Source of the DNA: Trichomonas vaginalis G3
Lineage: Eukaryota; Parabasalia; Trichomonadida; Trichomonadidae
Assembly: GCF_026262505.1 (NCBI RefSeq)
Contig: NC_067208.1
Span: 14,393,962-14,457,961 of the forward strand
Direction: 5' to 3'
DNA: 64,000 nt
Shown piece after piece: positions 16,882 to 27,907 of this stretch. How positions within the stretch are numbered: position 1 is the stretch's first letter; each line of letters opens with the position of its first letter. Both the position numbers and the translations under genes were made by a program. The notes below the pieces were generated by a model. The model did not search any database. It saw only the letters and a program-made list of their open reading frames with translations, and was not told where the DNA came from.

Positions 16882-18522
16882 ATGACGACTAACTATTTGG
16901 TGCCAAACACTAAACCAATTAATGGAAATGTGTTTCATTCATTCGAAAAGATAAATGAAATATTCGCAAAGAATGACGGAAGAAGATATTATAGAGAACT
17001 TGAAAGTTCATGCTATGACTCTGATGCTCCATATTTTGATGATAAACAAACTCATTTAAGAATTACAAATCCGGCTCATGATGTGAACCAATTAGGTGAC
17101 ACATATATTAAACGCAAAGTTAAAGCAACTCTAGTTTCAAATAAAGCTTTCACATGTGATGCCGCTTTTAAATGCATGCGTTTATTCGTTGGTTACAAAT
17201 CATCAAATCAAAGCTTTAAACAATTAGAAGTAGAAACCGAAAGAGGTGATGCCGGTTATCTTCAGATGGATTGCGCCCGTGAATCTTTCGCATTTGCAAC
17301 ATATAAACCAAAATCAGAAAGGAAAGTTAAAAAGTTTGTTCATTCGTTATATAATAATGTTCAAAAATATGATAACTCAGTATGTGGTAAATATATTGAC
17401 CCTTCAGAAGTTTTCAAGAAAGCAAATGAAGAAGTTGATATCACTTTTGATATGATTATTCCGGTAAATGATTTGTTAGCATTTCAGGCGTTCGATGATT
17501 ATCCTAAATCATTTGGTGAAATCATTCTTAAATATTATGTTTTCAGGGATACTTTAGTATTTTGTCAGGTTGACCCGTTAAGAGTTGCTGATTTACAAAA
17601 TTACGTTTATGAAAAGATAACTGATGAAAATTATGAAAAGATTATGAATCATGTTTATAAATATGATCGCAAATTCCAACAAATCGGACTTCCTGCCAAA
17701 TTAATTACAAGCTTAGCCGCTACATCTGCTGACGCAACAGTTGATGATGTTATTATTTCATGCACAAAGATGGAAGTTTTAGAGGATAAATGCATTACAC
17801 CAGGATACGGTTTAATTGAAGAATCAGTTAAAGCAATACCACGTTTATTCAGTAAGGAAGATCCATTCATGATTCCAGCTCAACATATTGACGTTCGTTC
17901 ACTAAATGGAGGTTGCATCACTCCTGAAGGTATCAGTTCAGATTTCTCATACGCTCTTCATAATGTTACAGATGTTGTGTTAGCATTTCCGAAGAATGCA
18001 ATGCAAAGAACAGTTTTAGAAAATCCAATGCTTCGAGGTCTTCAGGTCACTATAGATTCCAGAAACTTCCCCGATCAAGCGATGACCACAGTGGGCGACA
18101 TATTCTTTACACGTATGCTTCAAGCTTCTGATTTAGATGGAGTGAATGAATGCACAGAAGAATACGAGGACTCATTAACTAGACCACTGAATGATGATAA
18201 TGGCACGCCATTAGCTAGAACATGGAAAGACCAAACTTCATTCTTATGCACTATTCCAGTTCAACGTGATGGAGCGGGTATATTCTTTGATGGATTAGAA
18301 ACTTTCAATTCACAAGTTACAGTACAAGTGAAAGCTTATCCAATCATTCAGGGTGAAAATGACACTTACTGTTCAAAGGTGACAAATCCTCCTCAGGTTT
18401 GGTTTACTAGGACTACGTATTGGACATGGACACCGGATGAAGGTTTGAAATATCATCCAACAGGTACACCACCACAGTATAGAAGTTCATATGATGAAAT
18501 ATTGATGAATAGAAATGTATAA
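16882..18522 (+). CDS. Polinton major capsid protein, likely double jelly-roll
   Basis: A 546-residue protein that looks whole here. It is strand-rich with few long helices. It sits directly before the packaging ATPase, the place and size of the double jelly-roll major capsid protein of Polintons. Features: GDTYIKRKVKATLVSNKAF and LRGLQVTIDSRNFPDQAM strand pairs and a C-terminal jelly-roll-like run, FLCTIPVQRDGAGIFFDGLE and QVTVQVKAYPI. I assign it by position, size and composition, not by alignment. Start context TTTTTTATTTAATAATAAATG is of the type shared by genes of this element. Confidence 0.7.
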   Translation: MTTNYLVPNTKPINGNVFHSFEKINEIFAKNDGRRYYRELESSCYDSDAPYFDDKQTHLRITNPAHDVNQLGDTYIKRKVKATLVSNKAFTCDAAFKCMRLFVGYKSSNQSFKQLEVETERGDAGYLQMDCARESFAFATYKPKSERKVKKFVHSLYNNVQKYDNSVCGKYIDPSEVFKKANEEVDITFDMIIPVNDLLAFQAFDDYPKSFGEIILKYYVFRDTLVFCQVDPLRVADLQNYVYEKITDENYEKIMNHVYKYDRKFQQIGLPAKLITSLAATSADATVDDVIISCTKMEVLEDKCITPGYGLIEESVKAIPRLFSKEDPFMIPAQHIDVRSLNGGCITPEGISSDFSYALHNVTDVVLAFPKNAMQRTVLENPMLRGLQVTIDSRNFPDQAMTTVGDIFFTRMLQASDLDGVNECTEEYEDSLTRPLNDDNGTPLARTWKDQTSFLCTIPVQRDGAGIFFDGLETFNSQVTVQVKAYPIIQGENDTYCSKVTNPPQVWFTRTTYWTWTPDEGLKYHPTGTPPQYRSSYDEILMNRNV

Positions 18523-18546
18523 AATTATAAATTTATTTTTGATTAA

Positions 18547-19362
18547 ATGGATTTAAATTCTGAAGAATTAGCGGGAGTATATAATACATACGTAGATGAT
18601 ATGATTAATGAAGCATTGAGTGATAATAGAAATGCTCTATCTAAGGAAAAATTAATGAAAATTCCATATTCTGAATGTTACTTAAATTCAATCACTGCAG
18701 CAATTGGTAAACAAAATAAAGGTAAAACATTAACGATATTAAAACAAATTATCATTATTGCTAACACTTCCCCCCATTCACATGTGTTAATTTATATCAA
18801 CCGTTCAGGTTCACCTTCAGATGATACATTTGAATCTTTAAAGCATTTAATCAAAATTCCAATTATTTATTTATCACAAGAAGAAGCAGAAGATTATTTA
18901 AAAAACTTTTTAATGTATAAAGAATTATATAATACAATCAAGAAGCAAGGATTAGAGGATAAAATTATTGATAAACAACGGGATGAATTATTTGAAACAC
19001 TTTCTATTTCAAATTTTGATAGAGAATTTTTGCATTCACTCATTTTTCTAGATGATGCGGTGAAATCAAAACTAATAACAAATGAGAAATCATATTTTAA
19101 TCAGTTATTAACTCAATGTCGACACATTCAGTGTTCATTCTTCATGGCTGTTCAATACTTCAAAGCATTAAGCACAAACATTAAATCAAATCTATCAACA
19201 CTTTTCATTTTCAGTGGTTTTAGTCGTCAACAGTTGAACGTTATGCTTTATCAAGTGAATTTACCAATGAGCATTAATGAACTTTACACACAATATCAAC
19301 AATTAGGTGAACATGGAAAAATAATAGTTGATTTAAATAAAGGATGTGTTAAATTTGATTAA
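18547..19362 (+). CDS. Polinton genome-packaging ATPase (A32/FtsK-HerA type)
   Basis: A 271-residue protein that looks whole here. Walker A GKQNKGKT at about 58-65, Walker B LIFLDDA at about 166-172, then a sensor-type segment CSFFMAVQYFKALSTNIKSN. Length and motif order fit the packaging ATPases of Polintons, virophages and large DNA viruses, which pump the genome into the capsid. It follows the capsid gene by 24 bases. Confidence 0.85.
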   Translation: MDLNSEELAGVYNTYVDDMINEALSDNRNALSKEKLMKIPYSECYLNSITAAIGKQNKGKTLTILKQIIIIANTSPHSHVLIYINRSGSPSDDTFESLKHLIKIPIIYLSQEEAEDYLKNFLMYKELYNTIKKQGLEDKIIDKQRDELFETLSISNFDREFLHSLIFLDDAVKSKLITNEKSYFNQLLTQCRHIQCSFFMAVQYFKALSTNIKSNLSTLFIFSGFSRQQLNVMLYQVNLPMSINELYTQYQQLGEHGKIIVDLNKGCVKFD

Positions 19363-19402
19363 CTTTTTATAATTAATTTTTATTTTTTATTTATAATTAA
19401 AC

Positions 19403-20303
19403 ATGACAGAAATAGCAAATCTTTTACAGGTTCCATTAAAACAAGGGACAAACAAAAAGGGGGTGTGTATAATAGAACTATGAAAGTTCCAGACGGAATG
19501 AAAGAATTAGTTCATATTGTTGCTGGTCTTCAAAAAGATGTTAAACAAATGAGAAACGTTTTAACATTACCAGAAGCTCAAGCATATGCCAAACGTCAGG
19601 TCCAAATTGGGAAGCACATGAAGCAGACATTACAGGTCCAAATGGAAAACCTGATGGTATAAATGAAGTTTTCGTTACTGATGGTCATGGTAATATTAAA
19701 GTCATAAATGGTTACAAATTAACTGTATCTGATTATCCTAAACGTAAAGCATATAATGAATGTTATCCTATGCAATTTGATGAAAATGGAAAAGCTGTTA
19801 AACAATACATTGGAGAAGGTGAACATGGCCCAATTAATTCATACCGTCATAATCCATATTCTTATTTCAATGAAGAATTAAACGCTATTGAAGAAGGACC
19901 GGATGGATTACCACGATATGTTAATCAGTTTGATGGTCAATATGCAAATTTGAGACCTGAAATTCCAGCTAAGAAATTCTTTAAAGTTGCTTTATTCGAT
20001 CCAGTGTTCAATGAACAGAAAGAAGCAATGAAAGCAGAATTTAAACCAATTCAAGTGGCAAGAATTTCTTCATCTTCACTTGCAGAAGCGTTCAAGGAAT
20101 TGATAAAGAAACCACTTTATTCTCAACAAGGTTATAACTTTGATTTAATTAAAGAAAGTGATAGACGTAAATTAGAAAAATCAGATGGTTTTAAGAATGC
20201 ATGTAATGAAATGATTAAAGATATTGTAAATGATAAAATAAGACTGGAAGAAACTCAAAGCAATATCAATAACATTATTGGTGCAGTTACAAAGAAAGTA
20301 TAA
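19403..20303 (+). pseudogene. Polinton conserved 299-residue protein, broken copy
   Basis: Copy of the gene that looks whole at 45764-46663 in Polinton 2. Broken here. Function unknown; see the Polinton 2 entry. Confidence 0.75.
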
Positions 20304-20386
20304 GCAAACAATGATGAACCTTGGGATATTACCGTAACAACTAAATCAAACTTTAAATATATTTTTTCTTTTTTATTCAATTATAA

Positions 20387-21088
20387 ATGAGAAGACGTTT
20401 CACAAGTCAAAAGAACACTAACGCAAAAGCAGAGATTACGGTTGGTTATAACGTAAATGATGATAAATCACGAATTATTCAAAATGTTAAAGTTAATGTT
20501 AGCCCTGAATTAACAAGGTCAGCAACTCAACCAAATTTATTAACTCGTGACTTACCGAAGAATGAGGAGAATGAAGAAAACCATGAGAATGGAGACCCAA
20601 TCATTTTATCTGAACCCGGTAAAGAACCTGTTGAAATCCCCACATATCCAACATACCCCCCACCTCTTTCATCAAACATCGAGAACCCAGGAATATACGA
20701 TTCCAGTCGCAATGCGCCATATAAAATAGACATTAATTCTGAATTAATGAAAATTTACCGTGATATAATAACTGATAATTATGATTCAATAATAAATTTA
20801 ATTGATCAATCTGGTTTAATTATTTTACCTTATGAATCATTAATTCACATTATCGCCATTCTTTGTGATGTTCAAGATTCAGACGTTAAGATTCAATTTT
20901 TCATAGATGATGAGGTTTCATGCTGCGGAACAGTTGCAAAAATAAATCCTATAAAGGATATTAGCACAATTAAGATATCAAAGAACGGAACAACAACTGA
21001 ACTTCATTTAACATATAATGATATTTATAATAAAATAGTTGATGAATATAAAATATCACTTGAAAAATTCTTTGTTAAGGCTATTTAA
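20387..21088 (+). CDS. Polinton conserved protein, 233 residues
   Basis: Basic N-terminus MRRRFTSQKN, a Glu/Asn-rich and Pro/Tyr-rich linker (IPTYPTYPPPLSS), then a conserved C-terminal domain (INSELMKIYRDII to KISLEKFFVKAI). Linker length differs between the two elements (233 against 212 residues), as expected for a disordered spacer. Function unknown; it lies in the structural-gene block. Confidence 0.7.
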   Translation: MRRRFTSQKNTNAKAEITVGYNVNDDKSRIIQNVKVNVSPELTRSATQPNLLTRDLPKNEENEENHENGDPIILSEPGKEPVEIPTYPTYPPPLSSNIENPGIYDSSRNAPYKIDINSELMKIYRDIITDNYDSIINLIDQSGLIILPYESLIHIIAILCDVQDSDVKIQFFIDDEVSCCGTVAKINPIKDISTIKISKNGTTTELHLTYNDIYNKIVDEYKISLEKFFVKAI

Positions 21089-21562
21089 TATTCAAGCATT
21101 AACATTATGAATAATAATCCTTTGAATCATAATCAATAATAATTGACCTTTCACCAGTTTCTATCGTTTGTTTTATTTCTTTTTGTTCCCCACTATCTGG
21201 ATCGGTCATTGTAATTGTTTTTGTTATAGTATCAGCTTTATCTTTAACTTCAATCTTTTTTCCATCAGGATATTTAAACCAAAATTCCAAAAATTCGATA
21301 TTGTCAATCTGTTCATATTTTAATCTATCAATTGCATTTTTAATACCATCTGAAAATCTTATGAAATGGTCATTATATGGGTTTGATTGAACTAAATTTG
21401 AATGAAGTGAAATATAACCGATGATGAATATGACATTGACTCATATTTTCTGAAAACACTGAAATTTATAACATGAATGAATTTCTTATTCGTTGAATTT
21501 ATGAATTCTTGAGGTAATCTTATTCTAGTTTTATTTATCACTGGAAAATAACGCTTTACCAT
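21089..21562 (-). pseudogene. Polinton conserved 160-residue protein, broken copy
   Basis: Copy of the minus-strand gene seen whole at 47382-47861. Broken here. Confidence 0.65.
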
Positions 21563-21581
21563 ATTTTTAATCGTAATAAAA

Positions 21582-22293
21582 ATGTCAATTATCAATATTA
21601 TTTCGAATAATAACTAGTGGAATTAAATTTAACAGTTAGTGAATTTATAATGTTACTCTCGTTTCTGTGAGTGGTAAATTTAATCCCATTCTTTTAGACC
21701 CTTCAGATTATATATCATTTATTAAAGGTGACCATGAAAAAACGTATGATATGCATATAAATAATGTGATAACGAAATGGGATATTAACACAATTTTAAG
21801 TTATTTAAATGAATCATTTATCGTTTGGTATGAAGAAAATTTTAAATCAAAACCTGATAAACTTTTTGAACTTGATGAAATAAATAACCTTATTAAATTT
21901 CCGCTGAAAATTAAATTTTGTACTCCTCATCTTCGTTCATTGTTGGGGAATATTAAATTTTGAAAAAGATGTTGGGGATGTTTTGTATTCTGACACGGTT
22001 CCAATTTCATTTTAATCAAATGTGATAAAGTTAATACCCCAATGAGATTTTCACATCAAACATTAGACCCTAACTCTTACCCATCAATACAAAACATTTT
22101 ATCCATCAACTTAAACATATTTTCTTTATCATATCCGTTTCAATTATCCGGGAATTCATTTATTCTTCATTCAAAAGATTTATCAAATATTAAATTTAGA
22201 ATAACTGACCTATTTGATTGTGATTTAGAATTCATGAATGAAATATTATGGCAATTTCAAATAGAAAAAATAGCTGATGAGATAACGGATTAA
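21582..22293 (+). pseudogene. Polinton conserved 236-residue protein, broken copy
   Basis: Copy of the plus-strand gene seen whole at 47881-48591. Broken here. Confidence 0.65.
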
Positions 22294-22317
22294 ATATTTA
22301 TTTTTAAATCATAATAA

Positions 22318-23745
22318 ATGATTAAACAACAGCAACCACAGCAACTTAAGGCACAGACCATTACATACGCCACATATGCATATAATTCAAAGACGGCAGA
22401 ACAAACGCAAAGGTTGAAATATGGAGATTTGGAGATAGTATTGAAAAATGACCATTTTGAATTCGTTTGCAAGGGTGGTGCAGTGATATCAAATATAAAA
22501 GAAATTTTATTTATGAATTCAAAAATTAAAGGAATAACGGATGATATAACATCAATTCCACCAGAAGAACAAAGATATTACGCATTAAATGCATTTCCTA
22601 AAGTTTTGAAGATTGGAAGATTTAATTTAAATGAGGAATTCATAGAAGGTTTCCTAAATGACATAATGAAGAAGGCAGATAAGGAATATGTGGATAGTGA
22701 GTTAATGAAGAAGGCAAATTTGGTTTATGTGGTAAGTGAATTAATGAAGAAGGCAGATAAGGAATATGTGGTAAGTGAATTAATGAAGAAGGCAGATAAG
22801 GAATATGTGGTAAGTGAATTAATGAAGAAAGCAGATAAGGGACTTGTGGCTAGTGTGTTAATGAAGAAAGCAGATAAGGAATATGTTAATGAAAAAGATA
22901 ATGAAATTATAGAAAGGGTTGACTGGTACCATGAACGGACATCGAAGATTTTAAAAACTAAAGCTGATACAGGATGGGTTTCAGAATGTTTAGACCTTAA
23001 AGCGGATAAAACTTATGTTAACGATGAGTTAGAGAAGAAAGCAAATAAGACTCATACACATACAAGTTTTACAACTGTTGCTATAGAAAGTATTGAAGGA
23101 ACGGTTGACGTAACTGGTGGTGATGAATTATATTGTAAACCTCCTAACTTTCCACAAGGTTTAACATCGGATGACGACATAACGACGATGAGAAACATTA
23201 GATGTAAAGATGTTTATGTCATGAAGGATGAACATAATATTAAATTCACTGCTCAAGATTTATATGACAAGAAAGCAGATAAAACAGAGCTTCAAACATT
23301 AAAGACAGAAATACTTCAAACATTATATCCTATAGGCTCTATTTATACGTCAATGAACTCAACAAATCCAGAAGTAGTACTTGGTTTTGGAACTTGGACT
23401 CAAATAGTCGACAGGTTTTTGTATTGTGCAAACTCTTCAAAGGAAACAGGGGGAAGTAAAACGATTACAGGTGAAAATTTACCTGCACACAGTCACTACA
23501 TAGATTTAAGCACATCTCAAGCGGGTTGGCATAAGCATAGATATTGGGATTGGTCAGGAATGACAAAAGGTAAAGGATATGATGTTAAAGACGACGTTAA
23601 GTTTGCCATAAATTGTTACTGGAGTGACACTCAGGGAGAAGGAAACCATACACATCGCGTTTCAGGATATACGCAAACAACGGGACAAAGTAAAGACTAC
23701 ATGCCACCTTACATGACAGTTTACGCATGGTACCGCATTTATTGA
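22318..23745 (+). CDS. Tail-fibre-like protein with collar domain (short form)
   Basis: A 475-residue protein that looks whole. Residues about 1-115 are a conserved head. Residues about 117-195 are tandem 13-residue repeats of the type MKKADKEYVVSEL, as in trimeric fibre shafts of phages and large DNA viruses. A short variable part follows (TSFTTVAIESIEGTVDV...). The C-terminus is a phage tail-collar-type domain: YPIGSIYTSMNSTNP, LGFGTWTQIVDRFLYC, LPAHSH, GNHTHR and YMPPYMTVYAWYRI. Probably a surface fibre for attachment. The head, shaft and collar match Polinton 2's 694-residue protein but the middle does not. Confidence 0.8.
   Translation: MIKQQQPQQLKAQTITYATYAYNSKTAEQTQRLKYGDLEIVLKNDHFEFVCKGGAVISNIKEILFMNSKIKGITDDITSIPPEEQRYYALNAFPKVLKIGRFNLNEEFIEGFLNDIMKKADKEYVDSELMKKANLVYVVSELMKKADKEYVVSELMKKADKEYVVSELMKKADKGLVASVLMKKADKEYVNEKDNEIIERVDWYHERTSKILKTKADTGWVSECLDLKADKTYVNDELEKKANKTHTHTSFTTVAIESIEGTVDVTGGDELYCKPPNFPQGLTSDDDITTMRNIRCKDVYVMKDEHNIKFTAQDLYDKKADKTELQTLKTEILQTLYPIGSIYTSMNSTNPEVVLGFGTWTQIVDRFLYCANSSKETGGSKTITGENLPAHSHYIDLSTSQAGWHKHRYWDWSGMTKGKGYDVKDDVKFAINCYWSDTQGEGNHTHRVSGYTQTTGQSKDYMPPYMTVYAWYRIY
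22665..22900. repeat. 39-bp repeats encoding the fibre shaft
   Basis: About six tandem 39-bp units (ATGAAGAAGGCAGATAAGGA...) within the fibre gene. Polinton 2 has only two or three at the same place, so the number varies between copies. Confidence 0.85.
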
Positions 23746-23869
23746 ATGAACTAAATATATTTTATGTCTGTAATTAATTAGGTAATGAAGTAGTGGATGA
23801 ACTGCAGAAATATGTGTTATCGTTAATGTTTACGTCATGGTTTCAGGTTAGGCAGTTATGACTTATTTT

Positions 23870-24095
23870 TGAAGAACTAAAGGTGTCACTACGTCACTCA
23901 GTGTCACTCGGTTATTTAACTTCTCTGAAAAAATGAGACAACATGACATTTTGACAACATAGTGGGAAATGAGGAAGGCAGTTATGACTTATTTTTGAAG
24001 AACTAAAGGTGTCACTACGTCACTCAGTGTCACTCGGTTATTTAACTTCTCTGAAAAAATGAGACAACATGACATTTTGACAACATTTACGAAAA
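23870..24095. repeat. Minisatellite, two units, at the truncated end of Polinton 1
   Basis: Two units of about 120 bp containing GGTGTCACTACGTCAC, AACTTCTCTGAAAAAATGAG and ACATGACATTTTGACAACA, the same repeat as the eleven-unit field at 50755-52097. Polinton 1 breaks off just after it. Confidence 0.9.
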
Positions 24096-24419
24096 TATGA
24101 TGCAGTCCAAAAATAAAGTGATCAAACATTTCAATCTGTCTATTATAGATCCAAGGTGATGTGATTTTTGCATCCCTGGGATGGACGATACACCCAAAGT
24201 GTCACCTTTTGGGATAACATGAATTTTAAATATCATGAGAGTTCTGCAAACCATATGCACAATATCTATTCAGCCTGACTTCTTGTATATATGAGTTAGA
24301 CTTCTTAAATATTGTGCTTGGGGCGATATAAGCATTTCCGAGATTACCATCGTGCTCTATAGTATGCTACTTCTCCCTGGTTCTAGCTCAGTTCCAAGGA
24401 TATTGGCGTTCAAGGATTT

Positions 24420-25160
24420 GGCAAGGTCCTTCCGAAGTCTCTCATTCGATGAGAGATTTCGGAAGAATCTTGCCTTAAAGTACTCCAACTCTTGTTCTTT
24501 TGTTCCTAAATAGTGAGAAAAGTTATTTGACTACTTAAGGTAGAGATTATCCGAGGTCCCTCATTTGATGAGAGGCCTCGGATAATCTCTGCCTTAAAAT
24601 TGTACACTTGTAGTCCATGAGAGTGTAAGTATACATTGATAGGACAGCTTTCTTCTGAAGTCTTAGATTTGATGAGAACCTCAGAAGAAAACTGTCCTAT
24701 TTTATAGTAAAAGGAGTTTCAGGAGCTCCAAGGCTCCCTTTCGTAAGGATTAGGAGCTTTGGAGCTCCTGGTTCGTAGATGTGTTTCGCATCTTTCATCA
24801 GCAAAGGACATTTACCATCTGGGACTCTGTTGATGGAGACTCAGGAGCTCCAAAGCTCCCTTTAGTAAGGATTAGAAGTTTTGAAGCTCCTGGTTCGTAG
24901 ACGTGTTTCGCATCTTTCATCAGAAGAGGCCCAAATGCTAAATAGCCTCTGCTGATGAGCTTCAGGAGCTCCAAGGCTCCCTCTCGTAACGATTAGGAGC
25001 TTTGTAGCTCCTGAAGGTAAGGTAGGATTGCTCTGATCTCTAATCAGTAGATGCCATGCCTCATTATGAACTCTACTGACAAGAGATCAAGAGCTCCAAG
25101 GACTCCCTTTTTAGTTAGTGGCGTTCTCACCATTTAGTAGGATTGCTGATCCTACTAATG
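24420..25160. repeat. Array of ten hairpins with different stems
   Basis: Ten inverted repeats in 740 bp, in order: 24420-24474 (26-bp stem), 24537-24595 (28-bp), 24641-24698 (27-bp), 24720-24770 (18-bp), 24796-24835 (8-bp), 24842-24892 (18-bp), 24918-24956 (13-bp), 24961-25015 (20-bp), 25030-25094 (22-bp) and 25131-25160 (12-bp). The first two share CTCAT-T(C/T)G-ATGAG loops; the fourth, sixth and eighth share the CAGGAGCTCCAA stem. Arm differences are mostly transitions. No gene frame crosses it. The segment is richer in G+C than its flanks. The 300 bp before it (24121-24419) and the AT-rich 650 bp after it (25161-25806) hold no gene that I can see. Confidence 0.85.
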
Positions 25161-25806
25161 AAGTGATCACTTAGTATACGTTTTGAATAAATTGAATTTT
25201 TTTTAGAATTTAGTATTTTTTTATAGACATCACATGTATATTATAAATACATAAATATATTCTTTAATTCAAAAAATTCAATTCGGTTTTGGGATGGGTA
25301 TCCCAGCCCCAAGTATTCAATTTTATTCAATTTTTAAAGAATTTTGGGTTGGGATGCCCAGACCAAAACAAGCTTTATATTTTGATGTGTAGATACGTAT
25401 GTGTGCATCATTGTTGTGTTATATATTATGTTTTTAATGAAAAAAAAATCTGATTCAAAAAAAATTATCACTAATTAGTTGATAATATAAAGAAAAAATA
25501 GATAAATTGTATGTTTTGAGAGTATTTATCCACATTCACTCATATGAATTTCATTAAATAGTGTCTTTTTACTCCCAAATTTATTTTGAATTATTGAAAT
25601 CAAAGAAAAAAAATTAGAAAAATTTCTCGAAATTTTTATTTTCAAAAAAAAAATTTGGATTTTATATTGAAAACTGACACTGGGAGGACGATAGGGCTGG
25701 GATTGGAGATACCCCGCTCACTTGGGAAAAATACGGATCTATACTTTTCATGACTTAGCTTAAGGTTGGCTTTGCTAGTTGATATATTATAAGATAAGAA
25801 CTATCA

Positions 25807-27620
25807 TTAATAACCTAAAAAAATTAATTCTCTATCCAATTCAAGTCTCTTTTCAATTCTATAGTTCTTGTTATAATAAATTACACCTAATATACCAAAA
25901 ACTATTAATATAAACACAATGATACCAACCAAAATTCCAATTATTTGATTTTTGGTCAAGATATTTTTGGATGATTTAGTTATACAGAATTTTATTGATG
26001 GATCTAATGATATCTGTTGGCAATGCGACCCATTGCAATAATCAGATTTCTCTTTTGGAAATTCAGAAAAATTAAAATTGCAATTAATGAAAGAAACATC
26101 ATGCAAAGTAAAGTTAAAGTATAAAAAGAATTTATACGGCTCATCTGTAGACAAGGTTGGCATATTAGGATTCACAGAACAATCAATAAAATTGCAATTT
26201 TTCATATCAATCAAATTATAGGCCAATAACGATCCATCTGATGATAAATTTTGATAATGCATGTAACTAAAGACATTATTATATATGAAAACTCCAATTG
26301 CATAATCAATATTAAATGAATTGCTAAAATTGCTATTTGAATGATGTGTATCTGCTTTTGAGTGGAAAATATTCTTATTCATAATGTATTCTTGCTTTAA
26401 ATAGCAATTTGAAACAGAAGACAAATTAAAAAATTGATAATTTTGGAACATTTTTGCAAATGTTGCATCTTGGCCATAGGAATGAGAAGCACAACATCTT
26501 GTAATGGAAATATTAGAATAAGGAAGGTCAATTGAAATGCATCCAGCAGATGCAAACGAAAAACGCTCAATGAACCTTGTATTGTCAATAAAAGTATTAA
26601 GATTACTAATAGAATCTTGATAATTGATACTTGTTATTTGAATTGCTGCAAAATTTGAAGGAATTGAATCAATATAAATAAAATCGCAGTTAACAACAGA
26701 AATTGTTGAATATAATATAGATTCAACAAAACTAGTATTAAAATTTTGCTTACTTATCGTCAGATTCTCATCAAAACTTTGATGACACATATCTGCTGTA
26801 TCAAAGTAAACATTGATAGGATATGGAACACTATCAACAACTTCTGACATAATTTGAACATCTTCTGAACATCCTTTATTTGCAAAGCAGCTTATGAAGT
26901 TAGATAACTTCGGGCCTAATCCTGTGAGGTCAAGAAACGAGCAACTGGTGCAATTTGATAACTTCAATGAATCTGCATATATGTATTCTAAGTAGCATCG
27001 ATCTAAATTTGAGATTTCAAATGATGTTGTAAACATGTAGGCAAAATGACAATAAACATGCTTACTGGTAGTGTCTGATAAATAGAAGGACTTTGAAAAG
27101 AATGATGTATAATTGCATAAGTAAAATTGTGAATTTAAATTGTTACAAACTTTATCTGAAAAAATATTATCAGTTTTTGATTCATTAAAGAAAGATTCCT
27201 CTCTAGAATTTATTTTTGTCGCTCCACATTCATCAGATTGGCATTGTATGAAGCATGTTTTATCAATTATATAATTTTTACAGTAAAACGCGAATATTCC
27301 AGCACCTGAAAATATAGTTCCGTAAATTTGCCCATTAGGTATCTTGCATGCTACAAATCTTGAGCCGTAGACATTTAATTTTTCAAATGTTGGAGAGTAA
27401 ATCGAAATTGCTCCACTGTTTTGAGAATCTGATATAATAGATGCAAATACGCATTTGTTAATTACTAGAGTGTTCATTAAAGGTGTATATCTCTTGCGAA
27501 TGTTCTTCATATATTCCATTTTTTTCAAATGAAAACTTGATTTGAATAAAGTTCTCAAAACATGGAGAGCAAACTCCTATAAAAATAATGATTATCAATT
27601 AAAACATGGCTAAAAACTTT
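25807..27620 (-). pseudogene. pmp-like surface protein gene, disrupted at the 5' end
   Basis: The main frame (25807 to the ATG at about 27520, MEYMKNIRKRY) encodes about 570 residues. It is rich in short Asn/Cys-containing turns such as NCDFIYI, NCNFIDC and NNVFSYM, typical of right-handed beta-helix pmp/adhesin-like proteins of T. vaginalis. One membrane helix follows (IIGILVGIIVFILIVFGILGV) and then a short tail (YYNKNYRIEKRLELDRE). The main frame has no signal peptide. One just upstream exists in another frame: LIIIIFIGVCSPCFENF, continuing IQIKFSFEKNGIYEEHSQEIYTFN to about 27470, where the frames would have to shift. The only ATG before that signal is followed by a stop (ATG TTT TAA). I judge it a recently disrupted gene; a sequencing error is possible. 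Confidence 0.65.
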
Positions 27621-27907
27621 CATAGTTGATAGGATTTGCGATCACAAAGATTTTATCAAAATAATAGTGTACACATAAAGTGTAAAATTCCGTTCAGATT
27701 TTTCTTTTCAATTATGAATTGAAATATTTTCAATTTTCTGAAAATTGAAATGATTTGTAAGACGAAAATTTCTCCATCAAAATATCAATTTAGTAAATCA
27801 TTTGCTGTAAATAAGACGTTTAGCAATATAGATTCGCTTGTTATGAGCTCTAATAAAATACGAAAAAAAATACAATTCAAAATTAAAAGCTCTATAAGAT
27901 TTATTAT

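Larger units (their letters stand above)
14471..24120 (+). mobile_element. Polinton/Maverick 1, truncated left part
   Basis: Begins AGTAGTATATG at 14471, the same terminus as Polinton 2, with ATCCTT just outside as the likely copy of the 6-bp target site. Gene order and sequence match the left part of Polinton 2 very closely (most proteins differ by a few per cent) through the fibre gene and two units of the minisatellite. Similarity stops at about 24120 after AAAAATAAAGT. The helicase, integrase, polymerase and right terminal repeat are absent, so this is a fossil that cannot move by itself. About half a dozen breaks are seen in the part that remains; several genes look whole. Low divergence from Polinton 2 points to recent shared ancestry. 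Confidence 0.93.

Noticed and set aside
24376-24400. GGTTCTAGCTC resembling a tRNA B-box
   Set aside because: The sequence does not fit GGTTCRANNCC and no acceptor or anticodon stem can be formed around it.
24420-25160. CRISPR-like array
   Set aside because: Units are hairpins with different stems and uneven spacing, not identical direct repeats with spacers, and the host is a eukaryote.
27470-27620. A spliceosomal intron joining the signal peptide to the pmp-like frame
   Set aside because: The conserved trichomonad intron signals (GTAYGT and ACTAACACACAG) are not present.
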